DNA of 61,524 nt from Ghiorsea sp. (GTDB taxonomy: Bacteria > Pseudomonadota > Zetaproteobacteria > Mariprofundales > Mariprofundaceae): positions 1-61,524 of the forward strand of contig JAUZSH010000003.1 in the NCBI GenBank assembly GCA_030949605.1, in the 5' to 3' direction. Within the stretch, counting starts at the first letter, position 1. Each line of letters opens with the position of its first letter. Positions 34,743 through 44,600 of the stretch are shown here, piece after piece. The notes under the pieces are model-generated. The model was not told the origin of the DNA, searched no databases, and saw only the letters and a program-made list of their open reading frames with translations. The translations under genes were made by a program, and so were the position numbers.

Positions 34743-35485
34743 TGTTGACCACCCCTAAATTGAAATTCACGCATATTTACATCCCAGGCATTATTGTTAT
34801 TGGCTTGGGTTTATTCATTGATAGCTTGTATGTTGCACAATTCACAGACCACGGGCAGAACATCACCAACGCTTTGGTACTGGCTGTCTTTTTATGGATA
34901 CTTTGGAAAAGCAGCAAGGTCACACGTTTTCTGATGCTGGCTGGTGTTCCCATTGCTTTTGTTGGTGAGGTCACGCTTTCGATTGGTTTGGGGATGTACA
35001 CTTACCGTTTGGAAAATGTGCCACATTATGTACCGCTTGGTCATGCTATTGTTTATGCAAGTATTTATTATATCAGCAAAGAACCTTGGGTTCGTCAGCG
35101 TCAACAAAGCATCATCAAAATATTGTATGGCATCATGTTTCTATACAGTTTGTTATGGCTTATTTTCGCACAAGATGTCTTTGGTTTTTTATGTATGGTC
35201 ATTGCCATGTTGTTATTTAGGCGTTTCCCCGACACCAAGCTATTCTTTTTGATGATGTTTTTTATGGTGGTTTATCTGGAACTTATCGGAACCTATTACG
35301 GGTGTTGGGTTTGGCCGCCGATATGGTTTGATGTGTTCACATGGATACCCAGTGCCAATCCTCCCAGCGGTATTGGTGCGGCATACTTCTTATTTGATGC
35401 CTCATGTTTGGTCGCATATAAAATATTTAATTTGCAAAAATGGCAACGCTTGCGTCGCTTTCAATCCAGACGTTATGCTCAATAA
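34743..35485 (+). CDS. Polytopic membrane protein of unknown function
   Basis: About 247 residues from the ATG at 34743, with roughly seven hydrophobic segments, for example IYIPGIIVIGLGLFI, NALVLAVFLWILW, FLMLAGVPIAFVGE, IMFLYSLLWLIF and FFLMMFFMVVYLELIG. A conserved-looking C-terminal block (YYGCWVWPPIWFDVFTWIP and SANPPSGIGAAYFLFDASC) with Trp, Pro and Gly suggests a buried functional site. The basic tail ends at KWQRLRRFQSRR. I do not recognise the family. It starts 13 bases after prmA and may be co-transcribed. A 277-bp mobile element follows it. Confidence 0.75.
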
Positions 35486-35504
35486 CTAAGGAAGCTCTGA
35501 ATAA

Positions 35505-35782
35505 CCGACATTCCGCACCCTTTATTTTGATTTTTGGTATTTAATGAAAAGACATGAAAACATAATGTTTTCAACGCTAAACAAGCTTATTATGGTAATA
35601 CATTGCTTGTGACTTTAGCCCTCATGACAAGAGGATTATTCATAATTTTAGTCATTTACCCTCAAATACACCTTTTATGAGAGGTGGCACAGCTTATCGA
35701 AAACAGCCTCATTTTTCTAACCTGTTGAAAAATATAGATAAATTAAATAAAGTAATATTGATTTAGGGGTGCGGAATGTCGG
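35505..35782. repeat. 278-bp MITE, family CCGACATTCCGCACCC (copy 1)
   Basis: Terminal inverted repeats CCGACATTCCGCACCC and GGGTGCGGAATGTCGG bound a 278-bp AT-rich core, flanked by GAATAA on both sides (35499-35504 and 35783-35788): a 6-bp target duplication. The second copy at 51593-51869 is nearly identical. There is no coding capacity. Confidence 0.92.
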
Positions 35783-36292
35783 GAATAAGTCTGGATGAAG
35801 AAGATTGTATTTCAGGGCATTCAAAATCCAGGCGTGTGTTGCATGGAATAGCAAGGCTATTGCTCAAACACACAACGCAGAGCATGGATGCACTGGACAC
35901 AATATATGCGTTCATGACTTGTTCAGAGCTTCCCTAAAGTTACGCAGTCGGGCTAAAATTCGTCATTTCCACGCAAGAATACAGGAACGAGAAAACATAT
36001 GGCAGAAAGTCATGATTGAGGAAGTGCGACTCAAGGTGAAGGCGTAAGCCTGAGAAAGCACCCTGGGGGTGTCAGTCGCGCATGCATGATGGTGCTTCTC
36101 ATGCGGGGCTAAAGCCCCACGTCCTATATTTAGATCGCAGTATTACCGTTCATTTTTAACGAATAAAGGTATTACTGCAGTTTACGCGCTACAAATGAGA
36201 GTGGAGTCATTCTTTCTCAACAAAGTGCGTAACATCAGTCAATAACTGAAGTTACGCAGTCGGGCTAAAATTCGTCATTTCCGCGTAAAGCT
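35783..36292. other. Gene-free stretch with short repeats
   Basis: No credible gene. Contents: a 34-bp near-perfect direct repeat (35937-35970 and 36249-36282, beginning AAGTTACGCAGTCGGGC); a short palindrome GCGGGGCTAAAGCCCCAC near 36100-36118; and a near-perfect inverted repeat GCAGTATTACC...GGTATTACTGC around 36138-36180. The reading frame at 35805-36047 has no ribosome binding site or family resemblance. Confidence 0.6.
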
Positions 36293-36973
36293 TTAGGAAG
36301 TGAGGAGCTGCTTGATCCACTGACCAATAGCATGGGTTTCATCAGGGCATACACTGTGTTCCATCGGGTATTCAAACCACCGAACTTGATAACCAAGGTT
36401 TTGCAAAAGGTCTTTGGATTCTTTTCCGTATTCAAACAACACCACAGGATCCTCCGTGCCGTGCGCCATGAAAATAGGTGTGGTTTTGGTCTCAGGGTTA
36501 AGCTCGCCTGCAATGGTGGTGTGTAGCGGTAAATAACATGATAAAGCAACCAAACCTGCAAGTGGTTTATCCACAGTTAGCCCTGTATAAAGTGTCATCG
36601 CACCACCTTGAGAAAAACCAACAAGTATGATGCGTTCATTGGGAATGCCTTTAGCGTTTTCTTGGGCAATGAGTTGCTGAATGCTTGCGGCAGATTGTTT
36701 GATGCCTTGTTCATCTTGGGGATTGGTGTCGGGGTTGTCCACTTTGAGTGAATACAAATCATACCAAGCTGGCATGATATAATTCCCATGCATGGTGACG
36801 GGCATGGTGGGGGCATGAGGAAAGATAAAACGCACACTTAAATCTTGGGGTAAATTTAATTGGGGTACGATGGGTTTAAAATCAAAACCATCTGCACCCA
36901 AACCATGCAACCAAATGACTGTTGCTGTTGAATTTTTTCCTGTTTCGACAGTTTCAAATTTTAAATCTACCAT
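36293..36973 (-). CDS. Alpha/beta-hydrolase carboxylesterase (phospholipase/carboxylesterase family)
   Basis: A 226-residue cytosolic serine hydrolase. The nucleophile is S121 in LVGFSQGG, with D175 in AHGTEDPVV and H206 in YPMEHSV completing the triad; WLHGLGADG (21-29) holds the oxyanion region. Length and motifs fit the 'carboxylesterase 2' family, which acts on short acyl esters. Natural substrate is not predictable. It overlaps the upstream PAP2 gene by 7 bp and is probably co-expressed with it. Confidence 0.9.
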   Translation of the reverse strand: MVDLKFETVETGKNSTATVIWLHGLGADGFDFKPIVPQLNLPQDLSVRFIFPHAPTMPVTMHGNYIMPAWYDLYSLKVDNPDTNPQDEQGIKQSAASIQQLIAQENAKGIPNERIILVGFSQGGAMTLYTGLTVDKPLAGLVALSCYLPLHTTIAGELNPETKTTPIFMAHGTEDPVVLFEYGKESKDLLQNLGYQVRWFEYPMEHSVCPDETHAIGQWIKQLLTS

Positions 36974-37494
36974 GTACTGCTAACCTCTAATCCATAGTTT
37001 CCACCGTTAGCGGTGGGGGTGATGTTGACATCTTTGTAAGGTGTTGAAAAATAAAAACTACTGAGTATACCAATCGCTGCACCTGCGACCACATCCGTTG
37101 TGAAATGTTTATCGGCATACACACGACTATAACCGACAAATACCGCCCCAACATAAGCAGGAATGGCATACTTTAATCCATAACGAACATGGATAAAGCT
37201 TGCACCCTGAAAAGATGCAGAAGTATGCCCAGATGGGAAAGAATAGTTGCCACCATTGGGGCGGGTGCGGTTGACACCTACTTTTAAGGCATAGGTGATA
37301 CCAAGGTTGCTGAAGAAAGACTTATACATTTGGCTTTCGCCTTGGGCATCATCCAAATAAAGGGTGGTGGCATATGCAATGCTGGGGATGAGGATTTGAA
37401 TGGTATCCCCAGCGACCTCAATATCACTGGCAGCTTTGGCTGAGTTGATGAAACTTAAGAGTAAGTAAAAACTTATGATAATTAATCGAAACAT
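36967..37494 (-). CDS. Exported PAP2-type acid phosphatase
   Basis: A type 2 phosphatidic-acid phosphatase fold of 175 residues with a signal peptide (1-21, ending AKA). The three-part active site is complete: K71..R78P79 in KVGVNRTRP, PSGH at 87-90, and SR..(D)KH with H130 and D134. Two or three hydrophobic segments place it in or at the membrane with a periplasmic active site. Lipid phosphates such as undecaprenyl pyrophosphate are possible substrates. It shares an operon with the esterase gene. Confidence 0.9.
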   Translation of the reverse strand: MFRLIIISFYLLLSFINSAKAASDIEVAGDTIQILIPSIAYATTLYLDDAQGESQMYKSFFSNLGITYALKVGVNRTRPNGGNYSFPSGHTSASFQGASFIHVRYGLKYAIPAYVGAVFVGYSRVYADKHFTTDVVAGAAIGILSSFYFSTPYKDVNITPTANGGNYGLEVSSTW

Positions 37495-37739
37495 GACGGC
37501 AATGTGCTTTTTAAATGTTGAGCTGACAAGTCAGGCGTGAATTCATTCGTTTTTAAAGCGTAAATTCAAGTTCCAAACACATTACTTTTAGCCTTCTCTA
37601 GTTGCATTACGCATCTAAAAGCTGTATGCTAAACACGAAAAGCTGGTGCGTAAGCCTGCATAGTGTCTTGACCATGCAACATTTGGCTTCATCGCTTATC
37701 GACCAATCCTTTTCACCAAGAAATAAAGGCAAGTACAAG

Positions 37740-37900
37740 GAGCCACTTGCAAAACTCATGAGCGGCGATTGACTTCCCCATTCTGGCGCGTTTTTAGACT
37801 GGAATTTCGGTGTATGGAACCACCATGCCCCTCATTTCAGCCTAAAAATGCACTCAAAGTGGGATTGCCACTCATCCACCCAGAGTTTTGCAAGTGGCTC
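37740..37900. repeat. 161-bp inverted-repeat element, ends GAGCCACTTGCAAAACTC (copy 1)
   Basis: 18-bp terminal inverted repeats enclose a 161-bp element; CAAG directly repeats on both sides (37736-37739, 37901-37904). Near-identical copy in inverse orientation at 41232-41392. The stretch 37495-37739 before it holds nothing I can support. Confidence 0.85.
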
Positions 37901-37959
37901 CAAGGAAACATTCTTCTGTTCCCTTAATTTTTTACTGCCTCAAATCCAAAGGTGTTATT

Positions 37960-38110
37960 GACATCCTCCCCGCCCTAATACCCGCAAGGGGCAGGCTTCT
38001 TGGCTACGCCAATTCATCACAGGACGAGGATTCCTTGTGCTGTTAAGCAGCAAGAGGTTCTTGTTTCACGGTAGTTGCTAATGCACCCACTCCACAAGCT
38101 AACACGGCAT
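37960..38110 (-). ncRNA. Candidate omega (guide) RNA region of TnpB
   Basis: In IS200/IS605 elements the TnpB guide RNA overlaps the 3' end of tnpB and runs to the right end, its guide lying just beyond. Here that interval is the 3' end of tnpB plus 37955-38042, which contains a GC-rich hairpin. Position is inferred from the family, no promoter or boundary is seen. Confidence 0.3.
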
Positions 38111-39245
38111 GTCCTGCCGCTAGTATGTTCAATGATGCATTAAGGTCTGCATTGGCTTGATAGCCACAAGCCTGACACTCGAACTTCGATTGAGAAACAC
38201 GATTGTCTTTGCTGGTGTATTGGCACTGACTGCACCGTTGGCTTGTATATGCCGCAGGCACATATTCAACCATACCGCCTTTCCAGCGTTGTTTATACTC
38301 AAGCATGGTTGCAAACATTGACCATCCCGCATCAAGGATGGACTTGTTTAAGCCTGACTTGGCTTTTACATTTACACCGTGTTTCTCACTATTTCCCTTC
38401 GCAGATTTGGACATGCGGGATGTGCCAAGCTTCTCAAGTACAATCATGGCGTGGTTATTGCTGATTAATGTTGAGGCTTTATGCAGCGCATCACGGCGCA
38501 TGTTGCTAATCTTTGAATGGATGTTTTGAACCTTCTCCTTTTGTTTATGCCAATTATTTGAGAATTTAACCCTTCGGGCTAATATCCTCTGTGCCTTGGC
38601 AAGGCGTTTCTCATGCTTCCTGTATGCCTTAGCACCAATGTATGTTTTACCATCGCTGCAAGCAGCCATGATGCTTACACCACGGTCAATACCCACGGCT
38701 GATGAAGATGGGTGTATTGGTTCTGCTACTTCCACTTCACAGAGTATGGAAACATACCAGTATTTGCCATTGCGTGAGATTGTGGCTGATTTAATTTTAC
38801 CTTCAATATCACGGGATTTACGAAACTTAACCCATCCAAGTTTGGGTAGTTTTATTCTGTTTCCATCTACGCTAATACCTTGTGGCAATACAAACGAATC
38901 TTTAACACCTTTCTTTTTAAACCGTGGAAACCGTTTGTTGGGCTGTTGTTTATCAAAACAATCACGCATGGCACGGTCAAATTGTTTAAGGGTTTGTTGT
39001 AGTGATTGGCTTGGTGCTTCGTTTAACCATGACATCTCTTCGGATTTCTTCCAAAGCTTTGTCATGTTCCAGTTTAATTCATGGAACCACATGATAGGCA
39101 CTTTCCGCTCAAGTCTATCCTTGGTCAAAGCCAGTGCCTTGTTCCAAACGGCACGATTATGCCCTGCAAACATGACCATATCAGCACGTTGAGTAGCACT
39201 TGGATCAAGACGAAACTTTAATCCCTTGTGAATTAACATACCCAT
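38043..39245 (-). CDS. tnpB: TnpB RNA-guided endonuclease (IS605 OrfB)
   Basis: 400 residues, with all catalytic parts visible: RuvC residues D187 in VGIDRGVSIM, E271 in MIVLEKLG and D367 in NADLNASLN. A zinc ribbon C338/C341...C357/C360 (RCSQCQ and CQACGY) lies between the last two. The N-terminal domain starts KGLKFRLDPSATQRADM. With everything intact it is likely an active or recently active nuclease that cuts donor sites adjacent to a transposon-adjacent motif. Confidence 0.93.
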   Translation of the reverse strand: MGMLIHKGLKFRLDPSATQRADMVMFAGHNRAVWNKALALTKDRLERKVPIMWFHELNWNMTKLWKKSEEMSWLNEAPSQSLQQTLKQFDRAMRDCFDKQQPNKRFPRFKKKGVKDSFVLPQGISVDGNRIKLPKLGWVKFRKSRDIEGKIKSATISRNGKYWYVSILCEVEVAEPIHPSSSAVGIDRGVSIMAACSDGKTYIGAKAYRKHEKRLAKAQRILARRVKFSNNWHKQKEKVQNIHSKISNMRRDALHKASTLISNNHAMIVLEKLGTSRMSKSAKGNSEKHGVNVKAKSGLNKSILDAGWSMFATMLEYKQRWKGGMVEYVPAAYTSQRCSQCQYTSKDNRVSQSKFECQACGYQANADLNASLNILAAGHAVLACGVGALATTVKQEPLAA

Positions 39246-39428
39246 ATTATAGTTTGGTCTATGACTAAATCAAGTGATTAGAGAATAGGAAAACATTGTG
39301 TGTTTAATATGCACATACACTTGGTCTTTATCACCAAGCACGATGGATATTGTCAGGCAATACATTGAACAGCAAGATACACCGCATTAACGGCTATCGC
39401 CGTTACACCTTATATCCCCGACCTGACG

Positions 39429-39635
39429 GTGAGGTGGATAAAAAAAGCCGCTAAAGCAGCAAAAAAAGCCAAACGCACTGAACAGCGCGTCAGTCAAACC
39501 GCAGAAAAAGTCCATCATCAACATCAATTGACCAAGCGTCATTTAAAGAAGTATGATACAGCCAAAATAAAGAAAGCTGCTAAGAAAAAAACTGTGCAAA
39601 AGAAAGTTCGCGCACAACTGGTGGCCAACACATAG
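39429..39635 (+). CDS. Small lysine/alanine-rich basic protein (histone H1-like), start taken over by an IS end
   Basis: 68 residues from GTG 39429, dominated by Lys, Ala and Gln/His: WIKKAAKAAKKAKRTEQRVS and TAKIKKAAKKKTVQKKVRAQ. Such repeats resemble bacterial histone H1-like or DNA-binding tails. The GTG lies in or right next to the left end of the TnpB element and no proper ribosome binding site precedes it, so the original 5' end was probably removed by the insertion. It is 13 bases upstream of ppx. Confidence 0.5.
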   Translation: MRWIKKAAKAAKKAKRTEQRVSQTAEKVHHQHQLTKRHLKKYDTAKIKKAAKKKTVQKKVRAQLVANT

Positions 39636-39648
39636 CGAGGGCTAACTT

Positions 39649-41193
39649 TTGAGCATACACCTAGGTAAACACATTGCGGCAGTTGATATGGGTACCAATT
39701 CATTCCATATGATTATTGCCAAAGCCGAAGCACACGGCGCATTCCATATTGTAGATAGAATGAAACATTGGGTTCGTTTGGGAGACGGTGTGGATGCCCG
39801 TGGTTATCTGAATGAAGAAGCCATTGGGCGTATGCTTGAAAGCCTTAAATTCTTCAAGCAACTGGCAAAAAGTTATGATGCAGAAATGCACTGTATTGCA
39901 ACATCTGCCATGCGTGATGCACCCAATCGCAATGCTATTAGCAAACGCATTCGTCAAGAGCTTGATTTGGTGGTTGAAATCGTCAATGGCGAAGAAGAAG
40001 CGCGACTGGTGTTCCAAGGTGTGCGTTCTGAAGGTTATATTCGTGACGAACATGCACATATCATTGATATCGGTGGTGGTAGCACTGAAGTCATTGTCGG
40101 CAACAATCCTGATGGCGTGCTGGCTGCTGAAAGTTTGGACATGGGCGCACGTCGTTATTCACGTAAGTTTTTTACCGCAGGCAATTATACGCCTCATCAA
40201 ATCAAACAATGCCACGCTGCAGCAGCAAGTAAAATTCAAGCTGTAGCTTCAGAGTACAAATCTTTTGATGTTCATGCTGTGTATGGCACATCAGGCACCA
40301 TTCGTAGCTTGGCAGAGGTCATTTCCAGCTTTTGTGAACATGATGATGCAACACACCTTGCTTTGTCCGATTTAAAAAATATTCGCCCCAAACTGATCGC
40401 GGCTGTTCAACAGTCTAACTTACCAGCAAGCATTGAGGCTGAACGCCAAGCCACGCTGGTCGCAGGTAGCATTATTCTTGAAGAAGTTATGCGCGCACTC
40501 AACATCAAATCGCTTCGTGTTTGCCCCAGTGCTTTGCGAGAAGGTATTATCTTTGACCGCATTGCCAGCACAGGGCGTTTACCCTCTCGCCCCATCAAAG
40601 CTGCTAGCAAGGCGATGGCAAAGCGTTTTAATCTCGATAAGACCCAAATCAAACGTGTCACCCTGACTGCCGAAACTATTTTTAAAGCATACGCAAGTCC
40701 ATTAGACTTAAATGAAGAAGCTTACCGCTTATTGATTGCAGCCTGTCAGTTGCATGAAATTGGCTTGACCATGAGCCATAAGAAAATCCATCTGCATGGT
40801 AGCTATATCATTGGTAATTCTAATTTAACGGGTGTGACCCAACGTCAACAACACATGTTGTCTGCCATGGTTCGCTTTCACCGCAAAGCCAGCCCTCATA
40901 CGAAACATGTCGCCTTAAAAACCATGCGCAGCAAAGATATTCGAGTCACCATTGCATTGGCTGCTATTTTAAGGCTTGCCGCAGCACTTAACCGCACCAA
41001 AAGTGGTGAGGCTTCCATACCTGATATCCTTGAAGAAGAGAGCAGGTGGGTTTGGTCTTTTGCGACAACGTGGTTTGAAGAGCATGATGTGTGTATTTGG
41101 AATGCTGAACAAGAAAAACGACCTTTGTTCAAGCTCCTTGGTAAACCTATTCAGTTGTATAAAAACAGTGTAGAGACTGCGACCAAAGATTAA
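39649..41193 (+). CDS. ppx: Exopolyphosphatase / guanosine pentaphosphatase family
   Basis: Ppx/GppA family ASKHA-fold enzyme that removes terminal phosphates from polyphosphate or pppGpp. The 514 residues contain AAVDMGTNSFHMIIAKAE at the N terminus, IVNGEEEARL, and HIIDIGGGSTEVIVG (phosphate loops), then a C-terminal HD-like helical domain (QLHEIGLTMSHKKIHLHGSY). Length fits the two-part Ppx type. The start is TTG 39649, behind GCGAGG. Ppx or GppA specificity cannot be decided from sequence. Confidence 0.92.
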   Translation: MSIHLGKHIAAVDMGTNSFHMIIAKAEAHGAFHIVDRMKHWVRLGDGVDARGYLNEEAIGRMLESLKFFKQLAKSYDAEMHCIATSAMRDAPNRNAISKRIRQELDLVVEIVNGEEEARLVFQGVRSEGYIRDEHAHIIDIGGGSTEVIVGNNPDGVLAAESLDMGARRYSRKFFTAGNYTPHQIKQCHAAAASKIQAVASEYKSFDVHAVYGTSGTIRSLAEVISSFCEHDDATHLALSDLKNIRPKLIAAVQQSNLPASIEAERQATLVAGSIILEEVMRALNIKSLRVCPSALREGIIFDRIASTGRLPSRPIKAASKAMAKRFNLDKTQIKRVTLTAETIFKAYASPLDLNEEAYRLLIAACQLHEIGLTMSHKKIHLHGSYIIGNSNLTGVTQRQQHMLSAMVRFHRKASPHTKHVALKTMRSKDIRVTIALAAILRLAAALNRTKSGEASIPDILEEESRWVWSFATTWFEEHDVCIWNAEQEKRPLFKLLGKPIQLYKNSVETATKD

Positions 41194-41231
41194 GAGCCAT
41201 TAATGGAAATTGTACTTATCACTTGAATTCA

Positions 41232-41392
41232 GAGCCACTTGCAAAACTCTGGGTGGATGAGTGGCAATACCACTTTGAGTGCATTTTTAGGCTAAAATGA
41301 GGGGCATGGTGGTTCCATACACCGAAATTCCAGCCTAAAAACGCGCCAGAATGGGGAAGTCAATCGCCGCTCATGAGTTTTGTAAGTGGCTC
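41232..41392. repeat. 161-bp inverted-repeat element, ends GAGCCACTTGCAAAACTC (copy 2)
   Basis: Inverted second copy of 37740-37900, with a single change in one terminal repeat (TTGTAAG for TTGCAAG). No flanking duplication is seen. Immediately to its right another element (41398-41593) begins; its TCTTAAG target duplication overlaps the end of this one, so that insertion used the edge of this copy. Confidence 0.85.
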
Positions 41393-41397
41393 TTAAG

Positions 41398-41593
41398 CAA
41401 TACCTTCGCCAAGATTCAGCGCGTTTCGCGCAAAGCAAGCGAGTAACCACAACATTCTAGAATATTGTGGTATATTAAAAATAACATCCCCCCAAACCCC
41501 GATGTTATTTTTAATATACGCTTTCTAAATCAATGTGTTACAAACACTAGGTTTTTTTTACCAATGTATTCTCTAAAACTGGCGAAGGTATTG
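41398..41593. mobile_element. 196-bp mini-element with ends of the IS4-type IS
   Basis: Ends CAATACCTTCGCCA... and ...TGGCGAAGGTATTG match the ends of the transposase-bearing element at 50082-51536. It is flanked by the 7-bp duplication TCTTAAG (41391-41397, 41594-41600). Inside lies a perfect 19-bp hairpin GTATATTAAAAATAACATC / complement (41471-41519) and a near-palindrome CCACAACATTCTAGAATATTGTGG-like at 41450-41472. It has no gene. I read it as a non-autonomous derivative mobilised by that IS family. Confidence 0.8.
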
Positions 41594-41692
41594 TCTTAAG
41601 GTCTGTTATTTTTATTGACAGAGCCAGCTTGGGCTTTAACCTGCAGCTTATTTAATCATTTTTTAACACTCTAGTTAAGAAGTGGGAGGCTT

Positions 41693-44600
41693 ATGAATAT
41701 CCAAAAATCAATCCGAGTTTTAGTATTATGTATGGGGCTTGTTTTAGCCAGCTGTGGAGGTGGTAGCGATAGTGGCTCCACGTCTCCTGTATCTTCCACA
41801 TCTCCTACATCTTCCACAGTATCCATGACTGGTGTGGTGGTTGATGGCTATCTGGGTGGTGCAACAGCCTTTTTAGATTTAAATGGAAATGGTTCGTTAG
41901 ATGCTGGAGAGCCTTCTGCCATTACCAAGAGTGACGGTACCTATAATCTTTTAGTAACTGCTGCACAAGCAGCAGTTGGCGCATCTATTGTCGTCGATGT
42001 ACCGTCAACAGCCATTGATGCAGATACAGGCAAAGAAGTGGGGCAACGCTTTGTCATGAGTGCTCCTCCAGTAGCGCAGGGTACGCGAGCTGTGATTAGC
42101 CCCATGACGACGTTGGTTAAAAGCCAAATGGATAAATATGCAAATTTAACAGTCGCTGAGGCGGAGGCGAATGTAAAAGATAAAATCGGTTTAGCAGGTT
42201 CAAATGTTGATTTATTGAGTGATTATGTTGCCGCAAAAAAGACAGGTGCAGTCAACGCCGCAGACTATGAGCGTGTGCATAGTATTGCCCGCGTTTCAGC
42301 GCAGGCTGTAAAAAATAATATAGCCTCGATTGAAGCTGCGGTAAAAGCTTCTGGTACAACCGCAACCTTAAATGATATTGTTACATTAATTGTGGATCAA
42401 GTCCTTGCCGAGCTAACAAACATTGCTTTACAAGTTGATCTTGTGCCAGCATCAACGCTGGATCCCGCTGCTGCACTGGCTAATACTAATGTAAATAATA
42501 TCTCTACAACAAATATACAAGCTGACATTGCCACTATCCAAACGATTGCTAAAAAACCAGTTATAACACTTCATGGCTCAAACCAAATGACTGTTGTTAA
42601 GGGTGTTGTGTTTTCAGACCCTGGAGCCGTAGCAATATCGAATGTAGATGGTGATATATCTTCTAAAATTAAAGTTTCAGGTGCTGTTGATACAGCGCAA
42701 GTTGGTTTTTACACGCTCTCTTATGATGTTGCTGATGCAGCAGGCAATCAAGCTCAACAAGTCTTGCGTATAGTTCAAGTTGTTGCAGCAGCAGATACAG
42801 TTGCTCCCATCATTACGGTCAATGGCGCAGTAACGGTCTCTCTAAATGCTGGAACACTTTATAATGACCGAGGTGCAACGTTAGATGATCCATATGCAAC
42901 CTTAACCACAACAGGTTATGTCAATACTGCCAAATCAGGCAGATATACCATCACCTATAACGCTGTGGATGGTGCCGGCAATGCTGCCACACCAGTCACC
43001 CGAACCGTTAATGTAGTAGATGCTACACCACCATCCGTTTTCCAATTGCTCGGTAGTGCTAATGTGTCAATCATTCAAGGTGGAAGCTTCACTGACCCTG
43101 GTGTGTTTGCATGGGATGCAACCGATGGTGATATTTCTAACAATGTGGTGATTACAGGTACTGTGAATACTCAGGTACAAGGAACTTATACACTGACCTA
43201 TAATGTATCCGATAAGGCTGGCAATGCTGCTCAAGCAATCACACGCACCGTGAATGTAACAACAGAAACTATCCCTCCAGTCGTCACGGCTCCTGCTGCA
43301 ATTCAAGCACAAGCAACAGGTGCAACAACAGCCGTAACTCTTGGTACTTCAACAGTGACGGATAATGTTTCCACAGGGCTTACTGCAACTGCTTCGCCTG
43401 TAGGTCCGTTTACTGTAGGTACTCATATCATCACTTGGACTGCCACCGATGCAGCAGGCAATATCGGTACAGCTCAGCAAATAGTCACTATTGTTGATAC
43501 AACACCCCCAACCATTACTGCACCAGCTAATATTACCACGCCAGCAACGGCAGCATTAACGGCAGTTACTTTAGGCACCCCAACAGGTGTTTCAGACCTA
43601 ACAAGTACACCTAGTGTACTAAATAATGCACCCGCAGCAGGTTTTCCAGTAGGTGTAACCACCGTCACATGGACAGCAATTGATGCTTATAATAATACGG
43701 CAGCAGCAGCTCAAACCGTAACAATCACAGACAATGTTCCTCCTGTAGTCACGGCTCCTGCAAATGTAAGCTTGTTCGATACCGATACGGCAGGTATTGC
43801 TGCATTCTTAAACGGTGCAAGTGCAATAGATAATATTGATGGTACATTAACTGTGAGCAATAGTGCTCCTGTATCGTTACCTACGGGAACAACCCTAGTC
43901 ACATTTTCAGCTACGGATACTGCAGGAAACACAGCCTCAGCGGTTGCTTCGATTACGCTTAATGTTGCAGGTGTAGGTACAAATGTCCCAGTAACTGTGC
44001 GCACCGATGGCGTTGATCAAAACACGGGTCAGGTTATCGGCACACCTGGTCCTATTGCCAATGCTGTAGTTGTGGTTGATGGCGTAGAATACATTACTGA
44101 CGTGAATGGTAATACATCGGTACCAAGTTTAGATGTTGGAGTGCATGAAATGCATGTGTTTGCTGATGGCTATCAATTCTCAAGTGCGTATGGCTATACG
44201 GCTGACCCATTGGGCAATACGGTAACGATTTCACCTGCAACTACTACAGGACAAAGCTATTATGATAGCTGGGTAAGCACGCTAAACCTGCAAATGCCAG
44301 CGGGATATGTTGCGCGAGCCAATAGCGTGATGGAAGTAACAATCACTGACCCTTATGGTAATACGTATGCTACCCAAGCATCTAACACGTACGATCCTTA
44401 TGGTGTGGTGTATTCAACATATTCACCAATCCCGACTTCTTTTATTCCGGCATTCTCAAGCTTTTCGGCAACCATTGATATTACGGAAATCACTTGTGAC
44501 CCTTATGGCTTCAATTGTACTAAGGCTGCATTTGCACCATTCACATGGAATTTAAGCACAGTTGATACAGGAACTGTATTTAGTGGTGCAGCAACGCCGA

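Larger units (their letters stand above)
37955..39440 (-). mobile_element. IS200/IS605-group element with tnpB only
   Basis: Right end: TGACATCCTCCCCGCC and the GC-rich hairpin CCGCAAGGGGCAGGCTTC (37964-38000), typical of IS605-group ends. Left end: AACGGC-TATC-GCCGTT hairpin near 39391-39406 followed by CTTATATCCCCGACC. Only tnpB is present, with no tnpA, so movement would need a TnpA in trans. The outer boundaries are approximate. A left-end-like fragment recurs at 49464-49497. Confidence 0.75.

Noticed and set aside
35805-36047. 80-aa plus-strand reading frame after the 278-bp MITE
   Set aside because: Only repeats and no ribosome binding site; composition unlike nearby genes.
41471-41519. 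19-bp hairpin as a rho-independent terminator for ppx
   Set aside because: AT-rich stem without a clean T run on either side, and it belongs to the mini-element 41398-41593.
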